This document shows positions 62,762-64,000 of a stretch of 64,000 bases of DNA, one piece after another. Positions within the stretch are counted from its first letter, which is position 1; each line of letters begins with the position of its first letter. A program made the position numbers and the translations under genes. The notes beneath the pieces were generated by a model. It ran no database searches, was not told the origin of the DNA, and was given only the letters and a program-made list of their open reading frames with translations. The DNA is from LMUY01 sp964242215 (GTDB lineage: Bacteria; Pseudomonadota; Alphaproteobacteria; Acetobacterales; Acetobacteraceae): positions 1 to 64,000 of the forward strand of contig CAXTCJ010000014.1 in NCBI GenBank assembly GCA_964242215.1, in the 5' to 3' direction.

Positions 62762-62871
62762 CTCGCAGCCGCGCGGGGCAGCCCGTGCCCGCGCGGCCTA
62801 GCTACCGTCTGGCCAGAGTGCTACTGCGCGCGCCTCCTACGCCAAGCTTTATCCCAAGTCCCGAGGCATCG

Positions 62872-63564
62872 ATGTCCGCTCTCTTCCCGGTCGCGACGCT
62901 GGCCCCCGAGCAGACCAGCCCCCTTGTGCTCGCCCTTCCCAAGGGCAGGATCCTGGCCGAGTGCGGCGAATTGCTGGCGCGGGCCGGTGTCATGCCGGCC
63001 GCCGACTACCTGGACGAAGACTCCCGCCGGCTCCGCTTTCCGACCGACGACCCGGCGCTCGATGTCGTCCGCGTCCGCCCCTTCGATGTCGCCACCTTCG
63101 TTGCGTTCGGCGGCGCCCAAATCGGGATTTGCGGCTCGGATGTGCTGATGGAGTTCGACTACCCCGAGCTGTATGCCCCGCTAGACCTGGGCATCGGGCA
63201 TTGCCGGGTCAGCGTCGCGGGACCGGCCGATTGGATCGATACCGCCGATACCGAGAGCTGGTCGCGGGTGCGGATTGCCACGAAATACCCCAATATCGCC
63301 CGGCGCCATTTCGCCGCCCGCGGCATCCATGCCGACGTGGTCCACCTGAACGGCGCGATGGAGTTGGCCCCCGGCCTCGGCCTGTCCCGGCTGATCGTGG
63401 ACCTCGTGCAGACCGGTTCTACCCTCGCCGCCAACGGCCTGCGGGAGGGTGAGGTGATCGCCCACGTGTCCAGCCGCCTGGTAGTGAACCGGACGGCGCT
63501 GAAGACCCAGCCCGAGGCAATCGGTGCTTGGATCGAGCGATTCCGGACGGCTCTGCGCACGTGA
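62872..63564 (+). CDS. hisG: ATP phosphoribosyltransferase, short form
   Basis: Catalyses the first step of histidine synthesis, joining ATP and PRPP. The 230-residue product is the short HisG form, which lacks the C-terminal regulatory domain and needs HisZ. LALPKGRILAECGELLARAG near 19-38 is the family opening, and the PRPP loop region LIVDLVQTGSTLAANGL near 177-193 is conserved. ATG 62872 is the start, ~50 residues before any ambiguity. The stop overlaps the hisD start as GTGA. No hisZ is seen in the window. Confidence 0.94.
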   Translation: MSALFPVATLAPEQTSPLVLALPKGRILAECGELLARAGVMPAADYLDEDSRRLRFPTDDPALDVVRVRPFDVATFVAFGGAQIGICGSDVLMEFDYPELYAPLDLGIGHCRVSVAGPADWIDTADTESWSRVRIATKYPNIARRHFAARGIHADVVHLNGAMELAPGLGLSRLIVDLVQTGSTLAANGLREGEVIAHVSSRLVVNRTALKTQPEAIGAWIERFRTALRT

Positions 63565-64000
63565 AGCGGCTCGACACGACGCAGCCGGGGTTCGCCGCCG
63601 CGTTCGACGCGTTGCTGCAGCAAGCCCGCGACACGACGGCGAACGTGGAAGCACCCGTCGCCGCGATCATCGCGGGCGTGCAGGAGCGCGGCGACGCTGC
63701 CCTGTGCGACTTCACCCACCGGTTCGACGGCCACGTGCTCGATCCCGCCGATCTGCGCATTGGCTCGGACGAAATCGACGCCGCGGCCAATGCCATCTCG
63801 CACGAGTTGGCGGCCGCGCTGGATGTGGCGGCGACCCGGATCGAAGCGTTCCATCGCCTGCAACTGCCGCAAGACATCGACACCACGGACGCGGCTGGCA
63901 TCCGCATGGGCATGCGCTGGAACGCCCTGGACGCGGTCGGGCTGTATGTTCCCGGCGGCAAGGCGGCGTATCCATCGTCGGTGCTGATGAACGCGATTCC
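63561..64000 (+). CDS. hisD: Histidinol dehydrogenase, 3' end outside window
   Basis: The first 146 codons of HisD, which performs the last two oxidations to histidine. The GTG start at 63561 overlaps the hisG stop (GTGA). The visible part contains VQERGDAALCDFTHRFDG and the family signature start VGLYVPGGKAAYPSSVLMNA. The frame is open to the window edge, so the gene is truncated only by the window. Confidence 0.92.
   Translation, partial: MKRLDTTQPGFAAAFDALLQQARDTTANVEAPVAAIIAGVQERGDAALCDFTHRFDGHVLDPADLRIGSDEIDAAANAISHELAAALDVAATRIEAFHRLQLPQDIDTTDAAGIRMGMRWNALDAVGLYVPGGKAAYPSSVLMNAI

Overview
The window is a GC-rich chromosomal segment, most likely from an alphaproteobacterium of the Acetobacteraceae (Rhodospirillales). 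The grounds are a fused transaldolase/glucose-6-phosphate isomerase, a short 6-phosphogluconate dehydrogenase in the same operon, a short HisG, and recO close to parC. This placement is inference from gene content; no rRNA or tRNA gene was seen to confirm it.

Layout. 1-6965: surface-polysaccharide or glycosylation-type genes (a repeat-containing glycosyltransferase, an alpha/beta-hydrolase with a helical-repeat tail, a class I methyltransferase, an unknown protein). 6951-10435: glpD, a PiT phosphate transporter and a small unknown protein. 10455-13061: an acyl-CoA ligase divergent from an orphan periplasmic binding protein. 13092-18234: recO, DUF1272, DoxX, a large unknown exported or membrane protein, parC. 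18316-22778: a second acyl-CoA ligase, a CinA/PncC-type amidase, a Tat-exported bicupin oxalate decarboxylase and an unknown helical protein.

22945-24606 holds the only gene visibly unlike its surroundings: an AT-rich stand-alone reverse transcriptase with motifs A to D and a long helical C-terminus, of the Abi/UG (defence-associated) kind. It sits alone between ordinary housekeeping genes, with small inverted repeats at both ends. It is the best candidate for an undescribed system here.

24726-31703: an SDR oxidoreductase, an SH3 lipoprotein coupled to an LhgO-type oxidase, a BaiN/HI0933-type flavoprotein and a three-gene two-component operon. 31968-42978 is one tight operon for almost the whole pentose phosphate pathway: tkt, tal-pgi, gnd, zwf, two HAD paralogues, pgl, rpiA, gntK. 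Most junctions are ATGA or TTGA overlaps, an 11-bp inverted repeat lies in the promoter region, and a strong hairpin lies at the 3' end. Glucose 6-phosphate and gluconate entering here can be oxidised and rearranged to glycolytic intermediates by one transcript.

42997-45123: a heat-shock type operon (small Lys-rich protein, groES, groEL) with a sigma-32-like promoter; its GroEL lacks the usual Gly-Gly-Met tail. 45245-64000: mixed housekeeping and accessory genes (prolyl oligopeptidase, CNNM/CBS protein, M81 peptidase, family 5 binding protein, HDAC-like amidohydrolase, ComM/YifB, GGDEF protein, creatininase family, outer-membrane efflux lipoprotein with divergent TetR, M20 peptidase, repeat lipoprotein), ending in hisG and a truncated hisD.

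Three copies of a ~130-bp palindromic element lie between genes at 20.5, 58.3 and 62.2 kb. TTG start codons are frequent. No gene-free stretch exceeds 300 bases. No IS element, CRISPR array, rRNA or tRNA was recognised.
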